This document shows, in pieces, positions 1 through 6,925 of a stretch of DNA of 33,224 nucleotides (position 1 is the stretch's first letter; every line of letters begins with the position of its first letter). The translations under genes and the position numbers were made by a program. Origin of the DNA: Oscillospiraceae bacterium (GTDB lineage: Bacteria > Bacillota > Clostridia > UBA1381); the NCBI GenBank assembly GCA_022509025.1, contig JAFLUB010000032.1, forward strand, positions 1 through 33,224. The letters run 5' to 3'. Below the pieces are notes generated by a model, which worked only from the letters and a program-made list of their open reading frames with translations, did no database searches and was not told the origin of the DNA.

Positions 1-107
1 AACTAAAGTACTTAAATTCATCAATTATAATAAACAATTATATTTTTGCTTTTCTATAATTTTTTATGTATTTTTTTGTGTTTTGTTTATAAAGGAGGAA
101 AATACAA

Positions 108-775
108 ATGAAACAAAAGTCTATTAATCATAAGTACATAAGTGAGTGGTTATCTGAAAGAGGTTTAACGCTCAAAAAAAACTTCGCAGAAAATCTGAAG
201 TTGCTTACTTATGAATATAAAAAAAGAATCATCTAAATTTAAGTGAAGTTTATAAGACCCTTGGCTGCACAAAGCAAAATGTATCATATTGGAATACACA
301 TTCTTATGGAACTCAAGCAAGAAAATCAATATACAAGGTAATACATAATTCAATTAACTTATTTGACTTATCCGCCGAGGAATCTGAAGCACTGGCAAAT
401 TCGGCGGGACTTTCTTTGTCTCCCAATTATGGTAATTTGGATGAATTTCTTAATATGCGTTACAAAGGTAAATTAAAGGAACTATGCGAAAACGCTTTAA
501 TCAGTGAACGAATGTTAAGGTATTACAAAAAAATTGTACCTACAAAACAGGCGTTGCTTGCGATAGCAGTGTCCATGGATTGTAATATGTCCGAAATTGA
601 CGAGTTGATGAGGAAGTATGGATATTGTATTTCTGATAGTGTAGTGGCTGATGCTGTTGTACGCTGGTTCATAAATAACCGCTCAAATAAAAGTGGAACG
701 CGGCTACTTTCAGAAATAAATATTGTTTTGGATAATATGGGACTTCCTCTATTAATGACAAGACAAAATGATTGA
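108..775 (+). pseudogene. Frameshifted double helix-turn-helix regulator (mobile element)
   Basis: A good ribosome-binding site (AAAGGAGG) precedes ATG 108. That frame reads 42 codons and stops at 236. A second frame is open from 221 and runs to the stop at 775. Shifting by one base in the run of seven A at 219-225 joins them into one protein of about 222 residues. The joined product shows an XRE-like segment (LSEVYKTLGCTKQNVSYW) and a second HTH-like segment around RYKGKLKELCENALISERM. It ends with KYGYCISDSVVADAVVRWFI, a pattern I associate with Firmicute XRE-like regulators. The gene is most simply a regulator of the element ending at the tRNA-Leu gene, broken by a one-base deletion. Slippage on the A-run or a sequencing error are alternatives. 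The downstream part could also start at TTG 416 as a 119-aa protein. The function is inferred from fold-like patterns only. Confidence 0.6.
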
Positions 776-778
776 AAA

Positions 779-819
779 GTCAAAATATATTTCCGGTTTT
801 TTAGAAGGTCAAAATATAT
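779..819. repeat. Direct repeat pair, 12 bp, upstream of the 974 gene
   Basis: The 12-mer GTCAAAATATAT occurs at 779-790 and again at 808-819, offset by 29 bp, just under three helical turns. A TATAAT hexamer at 817-822 overlaps the second copy, but no convincing -35 lies at the right distance. The arrangement looks like a pair of protein-binding sites over a promoter. The protein is unknown; the adjacent regulator remnant is a candidate. Confidence 0.5.
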
Positions 820-827
820 AATGTAGA

Positions 828-842
828 TAGGTTAAAAACCTA
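828..842. promoter_or_regulatory. Palindromic operator-like site
   Basis: TAGGTT-AAA-AACCTA is a perfect palindrome with 6-bp arms around 3 bp. It starts 6 bp after the TATAAT at 817-822, where a transcription start would fall. This is the geometry of a repressor site. From about 843 to 960 I see no gene. An ATG with a fair Shine-Dalgarno (AGAAGGG) near 873 is followed almost at once by a stop codon. Confidence 0.45.
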
Positions 843-973
843 AAACTTAAAAATGAAAGAAGGGATTAACCATGACATAGCAAAAAAATGTAAATTTAAC
901 CCAACGTACGGAATTTTGTTTCCGATAAAAATCAAACAAATTAAAATTTATTAAAACCAGGAGGTATATTATC

Positions 974-1729
974 ATGGGTAAATTAAACGATGTTGTTACC
1001 AAGGCAGACAATAGCACGACGGTAGGAGAAGAGGTAAAGGAGGCCCTTGCGGTGCTTGTTAATCTTGCACAGGAAAAAGCGAAATCCGCGGAGGAATCAA
1101 TAAAGCTTGATCTTAAAACAGGAAAAACTGATGATAATTTGACGGTTCCGATTACAAATGTCGTTCAGAGTAAGTCTGAATATAGAGCTATTACGGAAAC
1201 TTCAAGTGGCAAGCTTATTGAAGACATTTCAAGTTCAATCGGTGAAATGTTTAGCGGGGACAAAGGCATACTTAGAGGAATTTCAAATCTTGTAAAGACC
1301 ACGTTGGAAACTATTATAGGTGTAGGAGAGGGACGGGAAAGTGAAACACATTTTTATAGTGTTGTTGCAGAATATCCCGCTATTGTAAGATATGACTTTT
1401 ATATATGGGGACGCAATACAAAAGCAAAAGCAATTAAGACTCAGCTTAAGTCCGCATTTGCTTGTGTAGGATATAAGTCAGCCGTTGATATGTCAAAGCT
1501 TGATTATAACACATTTTTGACCCTCTACTCTCCCATACTCAACGCGGCATTCGGAAATGATCAGAAGAAACTGAAAGAAATGATTGACGAGTCCAAAAAA
1601 ATCTACAATATGTTTAATAGTAAAAATGGTATTGCTCTTGTTGATGCAAATACTGACAAAATAGTGCAGGAAATTAGCGCAGGAAAAAATATATACAAGC
1701 TCCCTGAAGTCAGAGTGATCGAAAACTAA
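974..1729 (+). CDS. Hypothetical protein, 251 aa
   Basis: I do not recognise this protein. ATG 974 has a strong AGGAGG 6-7 bases upstream. No signal peptide or clear membrane span is visible. Residues 1-65 are helical and charged (KEALAVLVNLAQEKAKSAEE). A central stretch rich in Ser, Gly and Ile follows (SSSIGEMFSGDKGILRGISN). Next comes a beta-like part with FYSVVAEYPAIVRYDFYIWG, and the C-terminal 90 residues are Lys-rich and helical. It lies between an operator-like region and a gene with an HNH-like zinc motif, inside the remnant element at tRNA-Leu. This suggests accessory cargo such as a toxin, immunity, defence or virion-related protein, but nothing in the sequence chooses among these. 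The reading frame is intact, unlike both flanking element genes. Confidence 0.75.
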   Translation: MGKLNDVVTKADNSTTVGEEVKEALAVLVNLAQEKAKSAEESIKLDLKTGKTDDNLTVPITNVVQSKSEYRAITETSSGKLIEDISSSIGEMFSGDKGILRGISNLVKTTLETIIGVGEGRESETHFYSVVAEYPAIVRYDFYIWGRNTKAKAIKTQLKSAFACVGYKSAVDMSKLDYNTFLTLYSPILNAAFGNDQKKLKEMIDESKKIYNMFNSKNGIALVDANTDKIVQEISAGKNIYKLPEVRVIEN

Positions 1730-1758
1730 TAATGTGAATTAAATAGTTGAAATGATTT

Positions 1759-1800
1759 GGTAGTGCTGCATCATATCTTAACGAATTATGCGGCACTGCC
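1759..1800 (+). terminator. Stem-loop between the two cassette genes
   Basis: GGTAGTGCTGCA (1759-1770) pairs over 12 bp, with two G-T pairs, with TGCGGCACTGCC (1789-1800) around an 18-base loop. Only a short T-run (GATTTT) follows, so it may be a weak terminator, an RNA stabiliser or a processing site. Its position argues that the next gene starts downstream of it. Confidence 0.45.
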
Positions 1801-1837
1801 TGATTTTCGTATGAAAATGAAAAAAGAGGTATTAAAA

Positions 1838-2410
1838 ATGGCACTTAAACACATTAATCCCCCTTATACATTAATGGGGGCAAAAATGGAGCTCACTGAT
1901 GAGCAGAAAAAAAATTGTAAGGTCTTATATAAGCATTTAGGAGATGGTCTGTATGAGTTTGCTGGATTATATAACCCAGATATACCGGATGAGGATTATC
2001 CCGATGATATAGTGGTTCTGCCCATAAGATCAATCTTTAATAGCGTGCAAATGTTAAGAGCAAATACAAGAATATGGAATGTAGTGGGAAGTACCAACGA
2101 TCACCGCCCTGTTGAATATGATTCTTGGATTGATATGTGGGAGGAAAAAGTCAACGAAGCAGGTTATGGTGATGTAGCAAGAGAATGCTATGTAAGGGAA
2201 CGTGATAGAGCAACATGTAACGGTAACATTATCGGCGGACATGTAGTTGTAGATCAGAAACTGTTAATACCACCAAGATCTGCGGACGGTGTGGTATATC
2301 TTGTTCCAATATGCCGACGTCACAATAAGAGTTCAGAGTCAATGGTTCTATGTAAGGATGTACCTGCAATACTTTTTGATCGATATTTAGAGAGAAACTC
2401 CATATTCTGA
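1838..2410 (+). CDS. Protein with HNH-like zinc motif, 190 aa
   Basis: I chose ATG 1838 because AAAGAGGT lies just upstream and the stem-loop at 1759-1800 precedes it; the frame is open upstream to TTG 1757. The C-terminal half carries C127-x7-H135-x23-C159-x2-HN163, read as CNGNIIGGHVVV and then VVYLVPICRRHN. This resembles the treble-clef zinc site of HNH-type nucleases and relatives, in which GGH and C-x2-HN frame the metal. The N-terminal half (about residues 1-115) is acidic and unrecognised, with a Trp-rich part (DSWIDMWEEKV). A DNA- or RNA-cleaving effector is plausible, perhaps paired with the 251-aa product 108 bp upstream. The Cys/His pattern could also be structural only. Nuclease activity is inference. 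Confidence 0.65.
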   Translation: MALKHINPPYTLMGAKMELTDEQKKNCKVLYKHLGDGLYEFAGLYNPDIPDEDYPDDIVVLPIRSIFNSVQMLRANTRIWNVVGSTNDHRPVEYDSWIDMWEEKVNEAGYGDVARECYVRERDRATCNGNIIGGHVVVDQKLLIPPRSADGVVYLVPICRRHNKSSESMVLCKDVPAILFDRYLERNSIF

Positions 2411-2427
2411 CCCCAATTGAAAAATAA

Positions 2428-2697
2428 CATTCATACATATCAGACAATGGAGACAAGGATTTAGTTATCAAGCGTGGCGATAGAGTAGTGCAGGGTATAT
2501 ATGAACCGTATGGTATTACAGATACAAATCTACTAAAAAACGACATCAATATGAAGGTAATTCAGGAATATCACGGACATTCAACAATAACGATCACAGC
2601 TAAGTTTTATTTACACCCTGACATTGAAGACAAAAAAATAGCAGTAAACGCATTATCTAATGTACTTCAACTACAAGCGCCAAATGAATTATCATAG
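2428..2697 (+). pseudogene. Fused remnants: dUTPase tail plus tyrosine-recombinase tail
   Basis: The frame opens after a stop at 2425 and has no good start. Residues encoded at 2428-2529 match the C-terminal half of a trimeric dUTPase: an Asp-rich turn, then IKRGDRVVQGIYEPYGITD, the family's KxGDRxAQGIF-YGI pattern. From about 2530 the same frame becomes the end of a phage-type tyrosine recombinase: LLKNDINMKVIQEY, then HGHSTITITAKFYLHP. This includes the GHS box and the likely nucleophile Tyr in KFYLHP. The Arg-box and the rest of the recombinase are missing. The simplest reading is a deletion that joined two element genes in frame. Neither activity is likely to remain. The recombinase end lies about 105 bp from the tRNA-Leu 3' end, as expected for an integrase next to its attachment site. 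Confidence 0.7.
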
Positions 2698-2699
2698 GT

Positions 2700-2721
2700 T
2701 TTGGTGGCAGTTTGGTGACAG
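2700..2721. repeat. Tandem 11-bp direct repeats next to the integrase remnant
   Basis: TTTGGTGGCAG (2700-2710) is followed directly by TTTGGTGACAG (2711-2721), identical at 10 of 11 positions. Short direct repeats at the end of an integrase gene often serve as arm-type binding sites for the recombinase. The site lies between the integrase stop and the tRNA-Leu gene, which would be the core attachment site. Confidence 0.5.
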
Positions 2722-2801
2722 TTAGCCCAAAATTAAAGCATATCAATCGACATGAACAAAAAAGAAAAAGCCCAGAAACTGCATAGTTACTGAACTTTTG
2801 T

Positions 2802-2891
2802 TGGTGCCGATGACCGGGGTCGAACCGGTACGGGAATTTCTTCCCACGGGATTTTAAGTCCCGGGCGTCTGCCAATTCCGCCACATCGGCA
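2802..2891 (-). tRNA. tRNA-Leu (UAA), CCA encoded
   Basis: Read on the minus strand, the gene begins TGCCGATGTGGCGG and ends ATCGGCA followed by an encoded CCA (2802-2804). The 7-bp acceptor stem TGCCGAT/ATCGGCA pairs perfectly. The anticodon loop CTTAAAA gives UAA. A long variable arm (TGGGAAGAAATTCCCG) marks a class II tRNA, and the T-arm is CCGGTTCGACCCCGG. The length is 87 nt without CCA. Its 3' end faces the mobile-element remnant, so it is the probable integration target. Confidence 0.97.
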
Positions 2892-2913
2892 AGTAATATT
2901 CACAACACATGAA

Positions 2914-2942
2914 ATTATATCACAGACTTATCCTAAAGTCAA
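2914..2942 (-). promoter_or_regulatory. Promoter of tRNA-Leu
   Basis: On the minus strand TTGACT (2937-2942) and TATAAT (2914-2919) are separated by 17 bp. The -10 ends 22 bp before the tRNA 5' end at 2891. This near-consensus sigma-A promoter suits a stable RNA gene. Confidence 0.85.
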
Positions 2943-2949
2943 GAAAATT

Positions 2950-2960
2950 TTGCGTTGCAA
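2950..2960. promoter_or_regulatory. TTGC-N3-GCAA box 1
   Basis: TTGC-GTT-GCAA. Box 2 at 3033-3043 is its exact reverse complement (TTGC-AAC-GCAA) and box 3 at 3126-3136 is a partial copy (TTGC-GTT-GCGG). The form resembles MarR-family operators, such as the TTGC and GCAA arms of the E. coli mar operator. This box lies about 40 bp upstream of the ABC operon -35. The region 2892-3233 holds no gene, only these sites, two promoters and a hairpin. Confidence 0.55.
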
Positions 2961-2999
2961 ATAAAATTTCTATCAGACAGAGAATATTTAAACAAACTC

Positions 3000-3028
3000 T
3001 TGACAAAATAATATGCTTGTGGCAAAAT
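3000..3028 (+). promoter_or_regulatory. Promoter of the ABC exporter operon
   Basis: TTGACA at 3000-3005 is a perfect -35. After 17 bp comes CAAAAT (3023-3028), a 4-of-6 match to the -10. A weak -10 with a perfect -35 fits a regulated promoter. Transcription would start near 3035, inside box 2. Confidence 0.6.
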
Positions 3029-3032
3029 ATAC

Positions 3033-3043
3033 TTGCAACGCAA
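3033..3043. promoter_or_regulatory. TTGC-N3-GCAA box 2, over the transcription start
   Basis: TTGC-AAC-GCAA begins 4 bp after the -10 hexamer at 3023-3028, so a bound protein would block transcription initiation. It is the exact reverse complement of box 1. A MarR-type repressor is the inferred ligand; no such gene is in the window. Confidence 0.6.
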
Positions 3044-3125
3044 CTGAATATTTTCCTATAAAACAAGGATGCTAATTTTGTAAAAAATGCATTCTCTCTT
3101 TTCACATTCTTGTTTTTATGAAAAG

Positions 3126-3136
3126 TTGCGTTGCGG
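3126..3136. promoter_or_regulatory. Partial box 3 in the ABC leader
   Basis: TTGC-GTT-GCGG keeps the left arm and the centre of box 1 but only two bases of the right arm. It lies in the transcribed leader, about 30 bp before the hairpin at 3157-3188. It may be a weak third operator or part of an RNA element. Confidence 0.35.
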
Positions 3137-3156
3137 CATAGGAGTAATGTGTTTTT

Positions 3157-3191
3157 AAATGCGCTGCTTCCGTGCGAGTAGCGCATTTTTT
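3157..3191 (+). terminator. Terminator-like hairpin in the ABC leader (possible attenuator)
   Basis: AAATGCGCT (3157-3165) pairs with AGCGCATTT (3180-3188) around a 14-base loop and runs into six T (3186-3191). It is a good intrinsic terminator, yet it lies between the promoter at 3000-3028 and the start codon at 3234. A 10-codon frame starting at GTG 3149, with AGGAG before it, ends at TAG 3179-3181 within the hairpin. No antiterminator pairing was found by eye. It could instead terminate an unseen leader RNA. Confidence 0.6.
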
Positions 3192-3233
3192 AAGTTTACC
3201 GAATTACATTTCATCAGGAGGAAGGGAAGGTAA

Positions 3234-5030
3234 ATGTCAGTTATAAAAAATACACTGTATATGCTGAAGCATATGTTTAAAGCGTCACCAATGGGAGTAA
3301 TATGCTCTTTAATATATTTCTTTATATGGCGCGGTATGGGGCTTATTTATACTGTTGTTCTCATGCGCTATCTTATGCAATCAATCGAAACAGGCGGAGA
3401 TTTCAGAAATGTTGTTATACTTTTGCTTGTAATACTTGTCATTACACTTTTTACCGAGATTTTCTGCGCATGGTTTGATAATTCATATTTTCACAGGATG
3501 CAGGTGGTATTTCAGGAATATTTTATGACGCTTATCTATAAACAGGCTATAAGCTGCGATTTGGCATGCTATGAAAATCCGACTTTTTATGACAAATATA
3601 CCCGCGCCAATACTGAGCTTATATCGCGTTTACCGTATATAATTGAAAATATTGCATCCACGATATCAACGATTATAAGCTCTATAATATGTATTGTAAT
3701 AACAGCGCGTTGGGAGCCTGTAATAATCCCGATTGTGATTGCCTGCGCAGTTATATCGGCAATGCTTGAAAAGAAACGCGCAAATTTACGATTTGAATGC
3801 GTCAAGGAGACAACTCCGTTTCAGAGACAAAATGAATACGTAAAACGTACAGTATACTTGCAGGACTATGCGAAGGAAATGAGACTCGGCAATATCTTTT
3901 TTCCGCTGTTAGATCATTTTAACGAGGCTGTGAGGGATTGGGTAGATATAACTAAAAAATACTACAGGAAGGTATCGGTTTTAAGATGTGTACGCGGACT
4001 GGTTATGAGTTTGGGAACATTTATAAGCGCGCGCGGGATTATAGTTTACCGGTATCTTGTAAACCATGCGTATTCAATGACAGATATGATAACAGTTATG
4101 AACGCAGCAAGTCAGATGCAATCATATATATCAAGTTTTTCATGGCATCTGCCTGATTTAATGGATAATAGCGTATATATACAGAATCTGCGTGAATTCC
4201 TTGAATATGAGCCGAAAATCGTTGAAAATGAAAGCGGCAGAGTACCTGAAGCAGGTTCAAATCACCTGACGCTTAAAAATGTGTCATTTACATATGATGG
4301 CTCTGACAAGCCGGTTTTGAAGAATATCTCAATTGACCTGAAGCCGAAAACCAAAATTGCTCTTGTCGGTCATAACGGCGCGGGCAAGAGTACGCTTGTC
4401 AAACTTATCATGCGTCTCTATGACGTAACAGACGGAGAAATACTACTTGATAATGTGAACATAAAAGAATATAAACTGTCAGAATATCGGCGTAAATTCG
4501 GAACGATTTTTCAGGATTTCAAAATTTTTGCAACTACGGTGACCGAGAATGTGCTTTTGCACCCGCCTATCGATGATACTGATAGAAAAAAGGCTGAAAC
4601 AGCTATACAGGCAAGCGGGCTGTGGGATAAAATACAAACTCTTCCCAATACTATGGAAACACATCTCACAAAGGAGTTTGATGATAACGGCGCGCTTATG
4701 TCCGGAGGAGAGTTTCAGAAAATCGCGGTTGCGCGCGTGTTTGCCAAGGAATCATCTATAGCTATACTGGACGAGCCTTCATCTGCTCTTGACCCGATAA
4801 GTGAATATGAGATGTTTAACAATATGATGACTGCCTGCGCGGATAAAACAGTGATATTCATATCTCACCGTCTGTCCTCGGCTGTGATGGCGGATAAAAT
4901 ATATATGCTTGAGAATGGTGAAATTATTGAGGAGGGTTCGCATGAAGAACTAATGAAGCTCGGTGGAAAATACGCTGAAATGTTCATGATGCAGGCGGAA
5001 AAATACCGTGAGCAGGAGGTGCAGGAATAA
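3234..5030 (+). CDS. ABC exporter half-transporter (membrane domain plus ATPase), first of pair
   Basis: This 598-aa protein is a fused half-transporter that would pump a substrate out of the cell using ATP. Residues 1-320 form the membrane domain, with hydrophobic spans near 18-45, 55-80, 135-170 and 245-280. Residues 340-590 form the ATPase. Walker A is GHNGAGKST from G379, the Q-loop lies in FGTIFQDF, the signature is MSGGE (489-493), Walker B is AILDEP with catalytic E514, and the switch is H545. All catalytic residues are present. ATG 3234 follows GGAGGAAGGGAAGG. The stop overlaps the next start as TAATG, so the two genes are translationally coupled and probably form a heterodimer. The leader suggests induction by a compound. 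Substrate unknown: drug, lipid or peptide export are all possible; no peptidase domain or precursor gene is visible. Confidence 0.93.
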   Translation: MSVIKNTLYMLKHMFKASPMGVICSLIYFFIWRGMGLIYTVVLMRYLMQSIETGGDFRNVVILLLVILVITLFTEIFCAWFDNSYFHRMQVVFQEYFMTLIYKQAISCDLACYENPTFYDKYTRANTELISRLPYIIENIASTISTIISSIICIVITARWEPVIIPIVIACAVISAMLEKKRANLRFECVKETTPFQRQNEYVKRTVYLQDYAKEMRLGNIFFPLLDHFNEAVRDWVDITKKYYRKVSVLRCVRGLVMSLGTFISARGIIVYRYLVNHAYSMTDMITVMNAASQMQSYISSFSWHLPDLMDNSVYIQNLREFLEYEPKIVENESGRVPEAGSNHLTLKNVSFTYDGSDKPVLKNISIDLKPKTKIALVGHNGAGKSTLVKLIMRLYDVTDGEILLDNVNIKEYKLSEYRRKFGTIFQDFKIFATTVTENVLLHPPIDDTDRKKAETAIQASGLWDKIQTLPNTMETHLTKEFDDNGALMSGGEFQKIAVARVFAKESSIAILDEPSSALDPISEYEMFNNMMTACADKTVIFISHRLSSAVMADKIYMLENGEIIEEGSHEELMKLGGKYAEMFMMQAEKYREQEVQE

Positions 5031-6817
5031 TGAAGAAATTCAGACATACAATTTCAAATCATTGGATGATGGTAAAACTGTACTTCAGATTCGCTCCGGC
5101 TTATTTCCTCGGCAATCTGCTGTTCTGTGTATTCGTCTCGTTTCAGGATACTCTATCAGGGCCTGTGACGCTGCAATACATACTCAATGGTATAACACAG
5201 GGGAAAGATTTCAAGGAAATAATCATATTCATGATGTTCGTGAGCCTGATAATTATCCTGAGAAATACATTCGGTGCATACTTTGCGGAGTATCTTGGCG
5301 CACAGGCGAAGGTGAAGGTACGCGCCGGGATGCAGAAGATAATTTTTGAACATGCGCATAAGATGGATTTGGAATACTACGAAACACCTAAGTTCTATAC
5401 CGACTTTGTATGGGCGGCAACACAATCAGATGAAAAGCTCTGGGAAATGTACCGTTCATGGACTGTTCTTGTTGCAAGATTATCTGAAGCAATGTTTGTA
5501 GGCGGATTTATGGCGCTTACGGATAAGACACTTTTTATATTTGCTGTAATAGCGATAGCAGCAAGACTTGTGACAAGCCGCCTCAGAGTCAAAAAACGTT
5601 ACAAAATGGATCTTGAAATTAAACCTATTGAGCGTGAACGCGACTATATGACGCGTGTATTCTATCTTTCGGATTATGCAAAGGAAATACGTCTTTCCGA
5701 TATGCACGTAACTCTGTTTTCACGGCTTCGCGATACAATGAACCGTATCAAATCCATCTGGAAAAAGGACGGTAAAGTACTGACAGCTTATCAGCTTGCC
5801 GGTAATCTGTTTTCTGACGGATTGTTGAATTTTGCGATGTATCTTTATCTTTGCTATCAGACAATGGTAACAAGAACATTAGGATTCGGCGACTTGGCCG
5901 GATTGATTGCGGCGACCGATTCATTCACGTGGGTAATGCGTCAGGGGATTGACGCGTGTATAGAAATGTCTAAACAGTCTCTGTATGTTGATAATTTCCG
6001 TGAATTTTTAGCGTACCGCCCGAAGATAGAAAAACAGCCAGGAGAAAATCCGCCGGAGGGAATAGGGGAAATTACGCTCAAAAATGTATCATTTAAATAT
6101 CACGGCGAAGAACAATATAGTCTTAAAAATATAAACATAACATTAAAGCCGTATGAAAAAATCGCGATTGTAGGCTATAACGGGGCGGGCAAAAGCACTC
6201 TTGCAAAGCTTTTATTAAGGCTCTATGACGTAACCGAGGGAGAAATTCTTTTAGACGGTAAAAATATAAAGCAATTTGCAACAGATAAATATCGCGCTCA
6301 ATTCGGCTCAGTGTTCCAGGATTACAAGGTATTTGCGGGAACAATCGGTGAGAATGTTGAGATGGATTATGTTAAGGACGGAGCGGAGGCGCGTATAATA
6401 AAAAGTCTTGATGAAAGCGGATTTTCTGAAAAGCTCGCGTCGCTTAAAGACGGAATCAATACACAGGTAACGCGTGAGTTCAGTGAAGACGGAGTAAACC
6501 TATCAGGCGGCGAAGAACAAAAGCTGGCAATTGCAAGAATATTCAGCCGTAACTGTCACTATGTAATATTAGACGAGCCATCATCAGCGCTTGACCCGAT
6601 AAGCGAGTATAAGCTGAATGAAACAATGCTGCATTTGTCCGAAAAGAAGACGGTAATATTCATATCCCACCGTCTTTCAACCACCTGTATGGCGGATAGA
6701 ATATTCATGCTTGAGGATGGTGAGATTATTGAGGAAGGCTCGCATGAAACGCTTATGGAAATGAATGGCAAGTATGCGGAAATGTTTAATAAACAGGCGG
6801 AGAAATACAGGGTATGA
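5030..6817 (+). CDS. ABC exporter half-transporter, second of pair
   Basis: This 595-aa partner has the same layout as the preceding protein: membrane domain about 1-325 and ATPase about 345-590. Walker A is GYNGAGKST from G382, the signature is LSGGE (491-495), Walker B is VILDEP with E516, and the switch is H547. Both partners keep their catalytic Glu, so no degenerate ATP site is apparent, unlike many heterodimeric exporters such as BmrCD. Both use SGGE rather than SGGQ. The two proteins share many blocks, for example DEPSSALDPISEY and EEGSHE, which points to gene duplication. The start shares a base with the upstream stop (TAATG). An intrinsic terminator at 6826-6860 closes the operon. 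Confidence 0.93.
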   Translation: MKKFRHTISNHWMMVKLYFRFAPAYFLGNLLFCVFVSFQDTLSGPVTLQYILNGITQGKDFKEIIIFMMFVSLIIILRNTFGAYFAEYLGAQAKVKVRAGMQKIIFEHAHKMDLEYYETPKFYTDFVWAATQSDEKLWEMYRSWTVLVARLSEAMFVGGFMALTDKTLFIFAVIAIAARLVTSRLRVKKRYKMDLEIKPIERERDYMTRVFYLSDYAKEIRLSDMHVTLFSRLRDTMNRIKSIWKKDGKVLTAYQLAGNLFSDGLLNFAMYLYLCYQTMVTRTLGFGDLAGLIAATDSFTWVMRQGIDACIEMSKQSLYVDNFREFLAYRPKIEKQPGENPPEGIGEITLKNVSFKYHGEEQYSLKNINITLKPYEKIAIVGYNGAGKSTLAKLLLRLYDVTEGEILLDGKNIKQFATDKYRAQFGSVFQDYKVFAGTIGENVEMDYVKDGAEARIIKSLDESGFSEKLASLKDGINTQVTREFSEDGVNLSGGEEQKLAIARIFSRNCHYVILDEPSSALDPISEYKLNETMLHLSEKKTVIFISHRLSTTCMADRIFMLEDGEIIEEGSHETLMEMNGKYAEMFNKQAEKYRV

Positions 6818-6825
6818 TATAGATT

Positions 6826-6860
6826 TAAAGAGTACGGAGATTATCTGTACTCTTTAATTT
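6826..6860 (+). terminator. Terminator of the ABC operon
   Basis: TAAAGAGTAC (6826-6835) pairs perfectly over 10 bp with GTACTCTTTA (6847-6856), with an 11-base loop and ATTTT after it. It lies 9 bp past the second ABC stop codon. Confidence 0.75.
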
Positions 6861-6873
6861 TGCTAACAAATTC

Positions 6874-6902
6874 TTGCTTTTCCCGTTCGCATAATGTATA
6901 AT
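6874..6902 (+). promoter_or_regulatory. Promoter of the glycosylase-phosphoesterase genes
   Basis: TTGCTT (6874-6879), 17 bp, then a perfect TATAAT (6897-6902). The leader to ATG 6926 is about 17 nt and carries GAGGAGG. Confidence 0.8.
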
Positions 6903-6925
6903 AGACATAAGAGGAGGCGCTTAGA

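Noticed and set aside
219-226. Programmed -1 frameshift in the regulator
   Set aside because: The frame reads AAA AAA AGA, not the usual A AAA AAG phase, and I see no strong upstream Shine-Dalgarno-like stimulator or downstream stem-loop. Decay or an indel is simpler, so it is kept only as an alternative.
1757-1837. Upstream extension of the HNH-like protein to TTG 1757
   Set aside because: It reads through the stem-loop at 1759-1800, has no ribosome-binding site, and ATG 1838 is well placed after AGAGGT.
2657-2884. 75-codon minus-strand frame across the tRNA
   Set aside because: It is the translation of tRNA-Leu and flanking sequence; the tRNA fold fully explains the region.
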